Source: an uncultured Oscillospiraceae bacterium
GTDB lineage: Bacteria > Bacillota > Clostridia > Oscillospirales > Oscillospiraceae
Assembly: GCA_947624385.1 (NCBI GenBank)
Contig: CANQJZ010000014.1
Coordinates: forward strand, 1-48,098
Length of the DNA stretch: 48,098 bases
Direction of reading: 5' to 3'
In this document: positions 32,775 to 41,476 of the stretch, in pieces
Layout: each line of letters opens with the position of its first letter
Position numbering within the stretch: position 1 is the first letter of the stretch
Notes under the pieces: model-generated
Database searches by the model: none
What the model was told of the DNA's origin: nothing
The model's input: the letters and a program-made list of their open reading frames with translations, nothing else
Made by a program: the position numbers and the translations under genes

Positions 32775-33875
32775 TCATTTTGTAAATGTGAGGTCCAGGG
32801 CGTCGTTGCGGAACGTCACGGAAGTCACCTCCGCCGGGTCCACCAGACGGTTGAATACATACCGGGCCGTGCCGCTTTCATTGAGGCAGGACACGGGGCA
32901 GTTGTTGACGGAGGCGTCTCCCACCACCATGTACTCGCTGCCGTCGGCCAGATACACCGTGATTGCCTTGCCGCCGGCAATGTCGTCCACGGACGGCGCC
33001 GCGAGCATCAGGCCCATAGGGGATATGCTGGCCGTCCAGCCCTCCGGGCCGGGCAGCTCCACGGCCTCCGCAAGCGCCGTCAGAGGCACGGTGAGGCGGT
33101 ACCGCTCCGCGTCATTCTGAAAGAAGTCCACATACAGTTCATCCGGGCACGCGCCGTCCGTGAACAGGGCGATGTAGGCCCTGGCCTCCAGCCGCGTTGG
33201 CGTGGCCGACACAAGAAAACTGATATCATCCGTCATCCCGTCCGGCGTGCTGAACAGGGGCAGCGTGCCCAGCGTGACCCCCTGTACGCCGGTGTCCAGG
33301 TCGTCCCCGACGAAGGAGAAGTTCTTCACCGTCTCGTCAAATACCGTGATTTCCGGAAGTCCCCTGGGGTTTTCGATGGCGTAGGTCAGCACGCCCACGC
33401 CGTTTTCCGCCATGGTCAGGTTTTCCACCGTGCAGGTGTAGTCCCCCGCGGTGACGGACAGCGCGCCGGTCACCGTGTCCCCCAGCAGGGCCTGGGCCGC
33501 ATCCTGGTCCACCGGCTGGTTTTCCATGACGAGCTCCATGGTCTGCTGGTCGCCGTTCTCGTCCCACTGGTCCACGGGCATGGAATAAGTCTGCCTGCCC
33601 GCGTCCTCGCCGCCGAAGACGGTGGCGAAAAAGTCTGTATAGTTTGCCACGGCGTAGGCCGTGACGGACAGGGCCAGCACCAGCGCCGCCGCGACGGCGA
33701 TGCGCGCCGTCATACGAAGCCCTCGGCGTCCGGCTGTCCGACGGTCGGTCACCACGCCACGTTTTTGCAGCGCACGCCAAACCCGCGCCGGGGATACGGC
33801 CATATCGTCCAGTTCCAGACCGAACTCGTCCGGGCAAATGTCGTCCATCAGGTCGGATATATTGAGTTCTTTCAT
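32775..33875 (-). CDS. Membrane protein paired with the ECF sigma factor (putative anti-sigma)
   Basis: A 366-aa single-pass protein. A cytosolic N-terminus of about 53 residues (MKELNISDLMDDICPDEFGLEL) leads to one membrane helix (about 56-78, TARIAVAAALVLALSVTAYAVA) and about 285 extracellular residues of beta-rich sequence. The layout fits DUF4179-like anti-sigma or sigma-associated proteins in Firmicutes. Its start overlaps the sigma gene stop by 4 nt (ATGA). It would hold the sigma factor at the membrane until an envelope signal arrives; this is inferred from layout and pairing. Confidence 0.7.
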   Translation of the reverse strand: MKELNISDLMDDICPDEFGLELDDMAVSPARVWRALQKRGVVTDRRTAGRRGLRMTARIAVAAALVLALSVTAYAVANYTDFFATVFGGEDAGRQTYSMPVDQWDENGDQQTMELVMENQPVDQDAAQALLGDTVTGALSVTAGDYTCTVENLTMAENGVGVLTYAIENPRGLPEITVFDETVKNFSFVGDDLDTGVQGVTLGTLPLFSTPDGMTDDISFLVSATPTRLEARAYIALFTDGACPDELYVDFFQNDAERYRLTVPLTALAEAVELPGPEGWTASISPMGLMLAAPSVDDIAGGKAITVYLADGSEYMVVGDASVNNCPVSCLNESGTARYVFNRLVDPAEVTSVTFRNDALDLTFTK

Positions 33876-34420
33876 CGTTTGTCTCCTTTCTCAAGCTGCC
33901 GCCGAAGCTGGTCGCGGCCCCGTTTCAGCCGCTGGCGCACCGCCTCCGGCGTCATGCCCATTCGGCTGCCGATGTCGCCGGCCGTCTCGCCGAGATAATA
34001 GTGGCGGAGAAATATCTCCCGGTCCGACGGTCCCATGGCGTTCAAAAGTTCCCGTACCTGCCGCTTGCCCTCCCGGATGAGAAGCTCGCCCTCCGGCCCT
34101 TCGGCGGGCAGCTCCAGGCTGTCATAGTCCAGCGGCTGCTCCGTACACAGCTTTCTAAGCCCGTTGCGCGCCCGGCTGCGGGCAATGGACGCCAGGTAGC
34201 TTTTGGCCTTACCATCCATGGGCTTTGTCCGGTTGCGCCACAGGACCATGAACACGTCCGCGACGATCTCCTCGATGTCCTGCCGGGAAAGACGGCTCCC
34301 CGCGATGCCTCGTACGATGGCTCCTACATAGGACGCGTACTGCTGTATCATCCACCGCAGACCGGCCTCGTCTCCGCGACGCAGCAGCGACAGGGCGGCG
34401 TTTTCTGTCATATTCTCCAT
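33872..34420 (-). CDS. ECF-type RNA polymerase sigma factor
   Basis: 182 aa. Sigma-70 region 2 is at about 25-90 (YASYVGAIVRGI, DIEEIVADVFMVLWRN) and region 4 at about 125-178 (MGPSDREIFLRHYYLGETAGD, then MGMTPEAVRQRLKRGRDQL helix-turn-helix). It redirects RNA polymerase to a small regulon. AGGAGG lies five nt before the ATG. The downstream membrane partner is translationally coupled. Divergent from padR. Confidence 0.9.
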   Translation of the reverse strand: MENMTENAALSLLRRGDEAGLRWMIQQYASYVGAIVRGIAGSRLSRQDIEEIVADVFMVLWRNRTKPMDGKAKSYLASIARSRARNGLRKLCTEQPLDYDSLELPAEGPEGELLIREGKRQVRELLNAMGPSDREIFLRHYYLGETAGDIGSRMGMTPEAVRQRLKRGRDQLRRQLEKGDKR

Positions 34421-34498
34421 TGATTCCTCCTTGCAGAGCGCTCTCATTGGACATAACACGGGTCTGGGGGAAACGTGACGATTTTTTACGAAAATACC

Positions 34499-34552
34499 TT
34501 GACAGGCGAGGTAACTCGTGATATTATGCAGTCGTGAGATACCTCGCGAGGT
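34499..34552 (+). promoter_or_regulatory. padR promoter with two operator-like palindromes
   Basis: TTGACA (34499-34504), a 17-nt spacer and TATTAT (34522-34527). CGAG-GTAA-CTCG lies in the spacer, and the perfect palindrome ACCTCGCGAGGT (34541-34552) lies just downstream of the start point. Both fit autorepression by PadR. Confidence 0.7.
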
Positions 34553-34585
34553 GAAGTACATCAACTTATGAAGGGAGGGCGCGAT

Positions 34586-34921
34586 ATGTCCATATCCGCG
34601 GACATCCTGCGGGGGCACACGGACGCCATCATTCTGGCCCAGCTCATGAACGGGGACAGCTACGGCTACGAGATCAACAAGCATATATCCCAGCGGGCGG
34701 GCGGGGCCTACGGCTTCAAGGAGGCCACGCTGTACACGGCCTTCAAGCGGCTGGAGCAAAACGGGATGATCGCCTCCTATTGGGGGGACGACGGACCGGG
34801 CGCACGGCGGCGGTATTACGCCATCACCCAGGCGGGTATGGCCCAGCTTGCCGCCGACAGACAGGAGTGGACCGAGACGAAAAAGGTGCTGGACGCGCTG
34901 ATAGGGCAAAAGGAGGGGTAA
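34586..34921 (+). CDS. PadR-family transcriptional regulator
   Basis: 111 aa, a winged-helix DNA-binding protein. It contains the family core: GHTDAIILAQLMNGDSYGYEI, then ATLYTAFKRLEQNGMIASYW (recognition helix and wing) and RRRYYAITQAGMAQL. The ATG at 34586 has GGAGGG seven nt upstream; an ATG six codons earlier lacks one. It lies 2 nt upstream of the DUF4097 gene. PadR proteins usually repress their own operon and respond to small molecules or envelope stress. Confidence 0.9.
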   Translation: MSISADILRGHTDAIILAQLMNGDSYGYEINKHISQRAGGAYGFKEATLYTAFKRLEQNGMIASYWGDDGPGARRRYYAITQAGMAQLAADRQEWTETKKVLDALIGQKEG

Positions 34922-34923
34922 AC

Positions 34924-36228
34924 ATGGAGGACATCAAACGCAGATTCGCAAACGAGATCGCCGCAAAGCTGGCCGCAGCGCCGGAGTCCGACGCGAAATC
35001 GGAGATGATCGAGGAACTGGCGGAAAATCTGGCCGGGCGGTACGCGGACATGACGGCCGGTGGCATGGGGCCGGACGAGGCCTTCCAAAAGGCGATGGAC
35101 GAGCTGGGCAGCGTGGACGAGCTGCTGGCCTATCTGGCGGCGCAGGAGCCGACGGGGGAGGCCGCCGCGGGCGAGCAGGGCGATTGGGACGGGTTATTCC
35201 GGGACCTGGGGAACGCGGCAAAGGAAGCCGCCGGCGCTGCCAGGGACTTTTTCCACAGCGATACGGTCCAGGCGGCCGTGAACGAGGGCAAACGGGCCGT
35301 CCGGGAGGTAAAGGAGCAGCTTCGGAATATGGCCGGCTCCGGCTGGGATGGCGCCACGGTCCATATCCATGTGGACGACGGCGACAAGGCGAGGGATTTT
35401 GGCTGGACGAACGGCGGCTCTGACGAAGAGCAGGGCATCCCGTCTCAGGGGGTGCAGTGCCTGGACGTGGAGACCACAGGGGACGTGGAGATCGCTGTGG
35501 ACGGCGATGCGGAGGCGGCCATCCAGGTGGAGGGGAGCCGGTCCCGGCTGAACGTGTCCGTGACGGAGGACGGGGTGTTGCAGGTGCGGCCCCTGTACAC
35601 GGCCAGCAGCCAGTTTTTCACCTTCCGGGGCGTGTCCAGCCAGGACGTGACGGTGACTATACCGGCCCGGCTGTGGAAGAGCGTCCGGGTGTCCACCGCC
35701 ACCGGCGACGTGGACATCGGCGAAGAGTTGGAGGCGGGGCGGCTCGCGGTCCAGACCGCCAGCGGCGATATAGACTGCCGGGTGAAAAGCTGCCAGCGGG
35801 CGGAGTTCAGGACCGGCAGCGGCGACATTCGATTGGAGGGCAACGCCGCCCAGGTCCAGGCGGAGACGGCCAGCGGCGACGTGTGTTTGGAAGGGCCTAT
35901 GGGCCAGGTGAAGGCGGCCACCGCCAGCGGGGACGTGGAGATGGAAGGGTCCGTGTGGAAGGCCCACGTGAAGAGCGCCAGCGGCGACGTGCGGGTGCAG
36001 AGCATGACCCTGCCGGCGGAACTGGACCTGTCCTCCAAGAGCGGAGACGTGGAGGTCCGGGTCCCGGACAACGGCCCGTTCCGGGTGAACGCATCCAGCG
36101 TCACCGGCGAGGTGGACCTGCGGCCCTTCGCGCAGTGGTCCTGGTCCGGCGAGGCCGACCCCAATGCGCCTGTGCCCCGGTACAACCTCAGCAGTATCAG
36201 CGGCGACGTGTCGCTGGATAAATATTAA
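34924..36228 (+). CDS. HAAS-domain/DUF4097 beta-strand repeat protein
   Basis: 434 aa. Residues 1-75 form a helical HAAS-like domain (MEDIKRRFANEIAAKLAAAP, PDEAFQKAMDELGSVDELL). A linker follows, then a long right-handed beta repeat (DUF4097) from about 200 to the end with recurring TASGDV, TGSGDI, SSVTGEV and SSISGDV units. No membrane segment or signal peptide is visible, so it should be cytosolic. LiaX-type proteins of Firmicutes with similar repeats act in envelope stress sensing. The start overlaps the padR ribosome site region, and AGGAGGGG lies 6 nt before the ATG. Co-transcribed with padR. Confidence 0.85.
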   Translation: MEDIKRRFANEIAAKLAAAPESDAKSEMIEELAENLAGRYADMTAGGMGPDEAFQKAMDELGSVDELLAYLAAQEPTGEAAAGEQGDWDGLFRDLGNAAKEAAGAARDFFHSDTVQAAVNEGKRAVREVKEQLRNMAGSGWDGATVHIHVDDGDKARDFGWTNGGSDEEQGIPSQGVQCLDVETTGDVEIAVDGDAEAAIQVEGSRSRLNVSVTEDGVLQVRPLYTASSQFFTFRGVSSQDVTVTIPARLWKSVRVSTATGDVDIGEELEAGRLAVQTASGDIDCRVKSCQRAEFRTGSGDIRLEGNAAQVQAETASGDVCLEGPMGQVKAATASGDVEMEGSVWKAHVKSASGDVRVQSMTLPAELDLSSKSGDVEVRVPDNGPFRVNASSVTGEVDLRPFAQWSWSGEADPNAPVPRYNLSSISGDVSLDKY

Positions 36229-36246
36229 GGGGAGGAGAGATGTTCC

Positions 36247-37125
36247 ATGTCAAGGAGCGAGCGGATCTCCGTTGAATATTCCTATTTGTTGGACGTGTTC
36301 AGCGGCTGCCTTTTCAACGCGCCGGAACTGGGATCGGGGGAGGACGTAAAGCTGGAGTACCGCTTTGACTGTCCGGAGTTTCAGGAGCTTCGCCAGCGCT
36401 ATCCCATCGAGAAGGCCGCCGGAAGGGGCGGGGACTTTCAGCGGGCTCTGCGGCTGTGCCGGTATCTGGCGCCCAGGCTGGAGCACAAGAGCGATTACGA
36501 TAACCACGTTCCCTGCAATTCCCTGGCCCTGCTGGACTACTGCTTTGAGAAGAGCGGTGTGGGCATCAACTGCCTGAACAAGGCGAAGGTTTTGGCGGAA
36601 TGCTGCCTGGCGCTGGGTATCTATGCCCGCCGGGCGGGCGGGATGCCCTGCTCCCCCTACGACGGCGACAACCATGTGGTCACGGAGGTCTTTGACCGGC
36701 AGAGCGGCAAATGGATGGCCCTGGACCCGACATACGGCAGCTATTTCTCCGACGGCAAAGAGCCGCTCAACTGCCTTGAGCTCCGAACCGCTTTCGGGGA
36801 GGGCAGGCCCGTCTCCGCCGTGCTGAACCGGCAGACCCCAACGGATATCCGGGCGCTGCAGCGGCGCAACGCCGGCGTCAACTGGTACTATGCCAAAAAT
36901 TCCCATTGGTTCTTCTTCGACACGGTGTCCGCCTTTGGCGTGCCGGAGGACAGCGCCCAAGTGTACGTGACGCCGGAAGGCTTCGACGTGCGCCGGTGGA
37001 TGACCAGAAATGCGGAATACCGGACGGAAAGGTACGGCGGGAAAATAGGGGAGGCCCTTGCGCGGAGAAGCGCCGGCGGCGTTCGCCTGGCCTCCCCCGC
37101 GGTGTGGAACAGCCCGGTGGCATAG
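36247..37125 (+). CDS. Transglutaminase-like cysteine protease-fold protein
   Basis: 292 aa, no signal peptide. The papain-like triad of the transglutaminase-like superfamily is visible: Cys in GINCLNKAKVLAECCLALGI (about 108), His in GDNHVVTEVFD (about 142) and Asp in WMALDPTYGSYF (about 159). N- and C-terminal helical regions surround the core. It is 18 nt downstream of the DUF4097 gene, so probably in the padR operon. Substrate unknown. Confidence 0.8.
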   Translation: MSRSERISVEYSYLLDVFSGCLFNAPELGSGEDVKLEYRFDCPEFQELRQRYPIEKAAGRGGDFQRALRLCRYLAPRLEHKSDYDNHVPCNSLALLDYCFEKSGVGINCLNKAKVLAECCLALGIYARRAGGMPCSPYDGDNHVVTEVFDRQSGKWMALDPTYGSYFSDGKEPLNCLELRTAFGEGRPVSAVLNRQTPTDIRALQRRNAGVNWYYAKNSHWFFFDTVSAFGVPEDSAQVYVTPEGFDVRRWMTRNAEYRTERYGGKIGEALARRSAGGVRLASPAVWNSPVA

Positions 37126-37139
37126 AGCGCTGGATTAAT

Positions 37140-37357
37140 TCGTTTGAAAGCCAGAGGCTTTCAAACGAGAAGGATCTAAGCCTCGCAGAGTTTGCGCCCG
37201 CAGGCGCGAATAAAGTGGGATATGATTTCCGGGGGCGTGTACCTCGGAAATCATTCTTCTCGGCCCGCAAACGTGAACGCCCCCGCCAAATGGCGGGGGC
37301 GCTTTGCGCTGCAGCGGGCCGCAGCCTTCTCGATTGAAAGCCTCCGGCTTTCAATCG
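37140..37357. repeat. Four intergenic hairpins
   Basis: Perfect stems at 37140-37168 (13 bp, core TTTGAAAGCC), 37222-37254 (10 bp), 37278-37301 (CGCCCCCGCC, 10 bp) and 37331-37357 (12 bp, core GATTGAAAGCC). The first and last share TGAAAGCC/GGCTTTCA and are probably one duplicated repeat family. No coding region is seen. Confidence 0.65.
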
Positions 37358-37361
37358 ACTG

Positions 37362-38150
37362 TTATTTCATATAGTAGGCGGCGACCACGCTGGAGGCCAG
37401 GATGCCGTCTACCTCGCCACGGTCCAGCGCCTGGAAGAGGGCCTCGGTGTTGGTCTGGTAGATGACGGAGCCCAAGGTGTTGACGAATTTCCTATTCTGA
37501 TAGAGCACGTCCTCGTCCGCCACGGTCACCCCCAGAGTCTTGCCCTTCAGGCTGGAACGGCGGCGGATATGGCTGCCGGAGCGGGACACCAACACGTACT
37601 GGCTTGTGAGGTAGGCGGGGGAGTAGTCAAAGTCGCTGGACCGGTCCGCCTCCGGCACGGCCATGGCGATGTCGATGTTGCCGGCGTTCAGCTCGACCTC
37701 GGCGTCGGCGATGTTGATGGGGTAGAAGTTGATGCCCCAGCCCAGATACCCGCAGATGTAGGAGATCAGGTCCACGTCAAAGCCGGCGTATCCGCCATTG
37801 ACGATGTAGCTCATGGGCATGTTGGTCACGTCGATGCCAACGGTGATGAACCGGTCGGGCTTGTCCTCCAAAAGCGGCTCCATGGCGTCGGCGTCGCCCT
37901 TGATGTCCACCAGATTTTCCCCGAACCAGGTGGTGGAGAGGGAGCGGAACGTGTTGCTGGCGGCCAGCACCTGCATGGCGGCGGTCACGTATTCGCGCAG
38001 CCGGTCTCCCTTGCGGAAGGCGATATAATAGCTGCCCTCGCCGCTGTACTCGTCCACGATGCGGTAGCCGCCACCGCCGGAACAGCCGTCCAGCGGCAGG
38101 AGCAGCACAAGGCACAGCGCGGCGCAGACGATGGTCCGGAGCTTCCTCAT
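37362..38150 (-). CDS. Substrate-binding lipoprotein of the amino-acid ABC system
   Basis: 262 aa. A lipoprotein signal with the lipobox LDGC (Cys about 23) follows the hydrophobic VCAALCLVLLLP. The family 3 solute-binding fold is incompletely conserved: FITVGIDVTNMPMSYI, NGGYAGFDVDLISYICGYLGW, NAGNIDIAMAVPEADR and LKGKTLGVTVADEDV. Its N-terminal ~95 residues are unusual, so it may sense rather than bind classical amino acids. GAGGAGG precedes the ATG. It is the last gene of the operon, with a gap of 85 nt to the ATPase. Confidence 0.75.
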   Translation of the reverse strand: MRKLRTIVCAALCLVLLLPLDGCSGGGGYRIVDEYSGEGSYYIAFRKGDRLREYVTAAMQVLAASNTFRSLSTTWFGENLVDIKGDADAMEPLLEDKPDRFITVGIDVTNMPMSYIVNGGYAGFDVDLISYICGYLGWGINFYPINIADAEVELNAGNIDIAMAVPEADRSSDFDYSPAYLTSQYVLVSRSGSHIRRRSSLKGKTLGVTVADEDVLYQNRKFVNTLGSVIYQTNTEALFQALDRGEVDGILASSVVAAYYMK

Positions 38151-38235
38151 GGCGGTCCTCCTCGGATAAATAACGCCGCACAATGCGTGCGACGTTATTA
38201 TAGTAGCGTATATTTTGCAGAAAATCAAGAGCCTT

Positions 38236-39021
38236 TCACGGCCTGGTGAAGCTTTCCAGAAACCGGCGGGTCCGCTCCTGGGTGGGCGCGCCGATGACCT
38301 GCTCCGGCGGGCCGGATTCCACCACCACGCCGCCGTCCATGAACAGCACGTGGGTGGATACGTCCCGGGCGAAGGCCATCTCGTGGGTGACGATGACCAT
38401 GGTGGTCTGCCGGTCCGCCAGCTGGCGGATGACCCGCAGGACCTCCTGCGTGAGCTCCGGGTCCAGGGCGCTGGTGGGCTCGTCGAAGCACAAAATGTCC
38501 GGCCGCAGGGCCAGAGCACGGGCGATGGCCACCCGCTGCTGCTGGCCGCCGGAGAGCTGATGGGGGTAGTTATTGATGCGGTCGGAAAGGCCCATTTGCG
38601 CCAGAAGCGCCCGGGCCTCGCCGTCGATGTTGGCGAACAGCTCTTTTTTCCGGGCCTTATAGTCCGGCTCTTCCTTTGCCAGCAGCCTCCCGGCCAGGGT
38701 CACGTTTTCCAGAGCGGTATACTGGGGAAACAGGTTGAAGGACTGGAAAACCAGCCCGAAGTGCAGCCGCTTGCGGCGGATGTCCGCCTCCCGCTGTGTG
38801 GCCGGGTCGGCCGCGTCGAAAAGCGTCTCGCCGTTGACGGCGATGGAGCCGCCGTCGGGGGTCTCCAGAAAATTGAGGCACCGCAGAAGCGTTGTCTTGC
38901 CCGAGCCGGAGGAACCGATGACGGAGACGACCTGGCCCTTGTCCAGGGAAAAGCTGATGCCCTTGAGCACTTCCGTGCGGCCAAAGGTCTTGCGGATGTC
39001 TTTTACGTCCAGGATAGCCAT
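38236..39021 (-). CDS. Amino-acid ABC transporter ATP-binding protein
   Basis: 261 aa, GlnQ/ArtP-type ATPase. Walker A GSSGSGKTT (about 36-44), Q-loop VFQSFNLFPQ, signature LSGGQQQR, Walker B ILCFDEPTSALDPE and switch His VIVTHEMAFA. GAGGGGG lies seven nt before the ATG. Intact and of family length. It works with the permease encoded 14 nt upstream. Confidence 0.92.
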   Translation of the reverse strand: MAILDVKDIRKTFGRTEVLKGISFSLDKGQVVSVIGSSGSGKTTLLRCLNFLETPDGGSIAVNGETLFDAADPATQREADIRRKRLHFGLVFQSFNLFPQYTALENVTLAGRLLAKEEPDYKARKKELFANIDGEARALLAQMGLSDRINNYPHQLSGGQQQRVAIARALALRPDILCFDEPTSALDPELTQEVLRVIRQLADRQTTMVIVTHEMAFARDVSTHVLFMDGGVVVESGPPEQVIGAPTQERTRRFLESFTRP

Positions 39022-39035
39022 AAAAACGCCCCCTC

Positions 39036-39722
39036 TCAGCGGAAGTAGTCCAGACGCTTTTCCAGCCGCCCCAGGACCAGGGTCACGATGCCGGTGAACG
39101 CCAGGTAGTACACCGCCGTGAAAAACAGCGGCCATATGGCCCCGGCGATGCCGTGGGAGCCTTTCAGGAAGGACTGACCGGCCCATATGATCTCCTGCAG
39201 GGCGATGATGCGGGCCAGGGCCGTGTCCTTGACCAGGGTGATGATCTCGTTGGACATGGGCGGCACGATGCGCTTGATCACCTGCAAAAGGGTCACCTTG
39301 AAGAAGATCTGGCTTTTTGTCATGCCCAGGACCATGCCGGCCTCCTGCTGGCCTTTGGGGATGGACTGGATGCCGCCCCGGTATATCTCGGAGAAATAGC
39401 AGGCGTAGTTGAAGATGAACGCGATGGCCGAGGCCAGGAACCGTCCGGCCTCGCCGCTGCCCCAGATGTTGTTTTTCAGCACCATGCCGGGGAAATAATA
39501 GATGATGAGCAGTTGGATCATCAGGGGCGTGCCCCGGACCACCCACACCACGAATCGGGTGAGCAGGCTCAGGGGCTTGAAGCGGCTCATGGAGCCGAAG
39601 GCGATCACCAGTCCCAGCGGGAACGCGCCCAGGCCCGTGGCGACAAACAGCTTCAACGTCTGCAAAAAGCCCACGTTCAGGGCCTTGAGCACGGTGGGCA
39701 TCTGTTGGAGGATCAGGTCCAT
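39036..39722 (-). CDS. Amino-acid ABC transporter permease (HisMQ type)
   Basis: A 228-aa inner-membrane protein with about five segments. The family motif is LPQVIKRIVPPMSNEII (EAA-like coupling loop) with VKDTALARIIALQEI after it. GGGAGAACCAC precedes the ATG. It is the second gene after the binding protein. Confidence 0.9.
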   Translation of the reverse strand: MDLILQQMPTVLKALNVGFLQTLKLFVATGLGAFPLGLVIAFGSMSRFKPLSLLTRFVVWVVRGTPLMIQLLIIYYFPGMVLKNNIWGSGEAGRFLASAIAFIFNYACYFSEIYRGGIQSIPKGQQEAGMVLGMTKSQIFFKVTLLQVIKRIVPPMSNEIITLVKDTALARIIALQEIIWAGQSFLKGSHGIAGAIWPLFFTAVYYLAFTGIVTLVLGRLEKRLDYFR

Positions 39723-39749
39723 GTGGTTCTCCCGGAAAACAGTTTTTTG

Positions 39750-39774
39750 CCGGGGAGAGCGGCGCTCTCCCCGG
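39750..39774. terminator. Intercistronic hairpin between binding protein and permease
   Basis: An 11-bp GC-rich stem (CCGGGGAGAGC with GCTCTCCCCGG) without a T-run on the minus strand. It probably protects the upstream mRNA and limits read-through, giving more binding protein than permease. Confidence 0.6.
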
Positions 39775-39794
39775 TTAAGATAGAGTTTGGTCGT

Positions 39795-40598
39795 TTACTC
39801 CGCTTTGTCGGCGGTCTGGTCGATGAGGGCGGCCTGGACGCCGTAAGTTTCGGCGATCTCGAGCATGGACCCGTCCTCGTAGCTCTCCACGAAGAAGTCG
39901 TTCAGGGCCTGGGCCAGGTCGGAGCCCTTGCGGAAGCCCACGCCGTATTCCTCGCTGTTCAGGTTCACGGTGTTCGTCAGATCGGCATAGCCGGTGCCCT
40001 CGCCCACCATGGCGGCGGCCATCAGCAGGTCGATGACGGCGGCGTCAGAGGTGCCGGCGCTGACCTCCAGCAGGGCGTCGGCCTGGGTCAGAACGGGGGT
40101 ACACTCGTTGCCCAGCTTCTCCACCTCGGCCTCGCCGGCGCTGCCCGCCTCCGCCGCGAACACCAGGCCCTCCAGGTCCTCCACGGTCTGGTAGTCGGCC
40201 GCCTTGTCCGCCGGGACGATCACCGTCTGGGCGTTCTGGCAGTAGGCGTTGGAGCACTCCATGGCCTCGGTGACCTCGTCGGTCAGGGTCATGCCGTTCC
40301 AGACCACGTCGATGGTCTTGGCCTCCAGCTCCAGGACCTTGTTGTCCCACTCGATCTCCACAAATTCCACGTCCACGCCCAGGCTCTCGGCAAAGGCGGC
40401 GGCCATGTCGGCGTCAAAGCCGATCCAGTTGCCGTCCTCATCCCGGTAGTCCATGGGCTCGAACTCGGTGATGCCCACCACAAGGGTGCCTTTTTCCTGC
40501 ACGTAAGCAAGGTCGCTCTCGGCCTCGTCGGCCAGGGCGAAGACGGACAGGCTCAGCAGTATCAGAGCCGCCAGGGCGAGTGCGAGAAGCTTTTTCAT
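39795..40598 (-). CDS. Polar amino-acid ABC transporter substrate-binding protein
   Basis: 267 aa, exported. A signal peptide (MKKLLALALAALILLSLSVFALA) precedes a family 3 solute-binding domain: GTLVVGITEFEPMDYRDEDG, then WIGFDADMAAAFAESLG, DVVWNGMTLTDEVTEAM and a C-terminal lobe. No lipobox Cys. The ATG at 40598 has GGAGG seven nt upstream; an earlier ATG five codons upstream overlaps it. First gene of the operon. Ligand probably a polar or charged amino acid. Confidence 0.88.
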   Translation of the reverse strand: MKKLLALALAALILLSLSVFALADEAESDLAYVQEKGTLVVGITEFEPMDYRDEDGNWIGFDADMAAAFAESLGVDVEFVEIEWDNKVLELEAKTIDVVWNGMTLTDEVTEAMECSNAYCQNAQTVIVPADKAADYQTVEDLEGLVFAAEAGSAGEAEVEKLGNECTPVLTQADALLEVSAGTSDAAVIDLLMAAAMVGEGTGYADLTNTVNLNSEEYGVGFRKGSDLAQALNDFFVESYEDGSMLEIAETYGVQAALIDQTADKAE

Positions 40599-40785
40599 TT
40601 TTTGTTCCTCCATGGTTGGTTTGTTCTTGTGTTTAGCATGCTACCACATTAGCGAGCTAAAGTAAAGAACTTTTTTCACCCTCGGCCGTTTTTTTACATT
40701 TTGTTCACCCATGGGCGGAAAGGTGGTATATAATTGGGCAAGAATACACAAGTGCGCGCCGCGTTGGCGTGGGAGGTGGCGTATT

Positions 40786-41475
40786 ATGGCGAAGAAGGCG
40801 CTGATCGTGGAGGACGACGGCAACATCGCGGAGCTGCTGCGGCTGTATCTGGAACGGGACGGCTTTGAGGTCATGCAGGCGGCGGACGGCGGGCGCGGGG
40901 TGGACCTGGCCCGGAGCTTTGAGCCGGATATTATATTGTTGGATATCATGCTGCCGGTCAAGGACGGGTGGCAGGTGTGCCGGGAGGTCCGGGAGTTTTC
41001 CCGCACGCCCATCGTGATGCTCACCGCCAAGGGCGAGACCCGGGACAAGGTGGCGGGCCTGGAAATGGGCGCGGACGACTATATCACCAAGCCCTTTGAG
41101 ATCAAGGAGCTTCTGGCCCGGGTACACGCGGTGCTGCGCCGGGCGGACGGCGCGCCGGAGGACAAGCCCCGGCGGCTGGAGTTCGACAAGCTCATCATCA
41201 ACCTGGATTCCTATGAGCTGGTGGTGAACGGGGTGAAGGTGGACACGCCGCCCAAGGAGATGGAGCTGCTGTTTCACCTGGCCAGCGCGCCCAACCGGGT
41301 CTATACCCGCAACCAGCTTCTGGACGAGGTATGGGGCTTTGACTATTTCGGCGATTCCCGGACCGTGGACGTACACGTGAAGCGCCTGCGGGAAAAGCTG
41401 GAGGGCGTTTCCGACCAGTGGCGGCTGAAGACCGTGTGGGGCGTGGGCTATAAGTTCGAGGTAGGGGAAGCCTGA
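40786..41475 (+). CDS. OmpR/PhoB-family response regulator
   Basis: 229 aa. Receiver domain with D10-D11, phosphoacceptor D53 in IILLDIMLP, T in MLTAKGE and K in YITKPFE. The winged-helix DNA-binding domain is at about 130-227 (VYTRNQLLDEVWGFDYFGDSR, VDVHVKRLREKL). GGGAGGTGG precedes the ATG. The kinase gene begins 1 nt after the stop. Confidence 0.95.
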   Translation: MAKKALIVEDDGNIAELLRLYLERDGFEVMQAADGGRGVDLARSFEPDIILLDIMLPVKDGWQVCREVREFSRTPIVMLTAKGETRDKVAGLEMGADDYITKPFEIKELLARVHAVLRRADGAPEDKPRRLEFDKLIINLDSYELVVNGVKVDTPPKEMELLFHLASAPNRVYTRNQLLDEVWGFDYFGDSRTVDVHVKRLREKLEGVSDQWRLKTVWGVGYKFEVGEA

Positions 41476-41476
41476 G

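Noticed and set aside
39153-40652. 499-codon plus-strand frame opposite the amino-acid ABC genes
   Set aside because: Antisense shadow; the binding protein and permease are certain.
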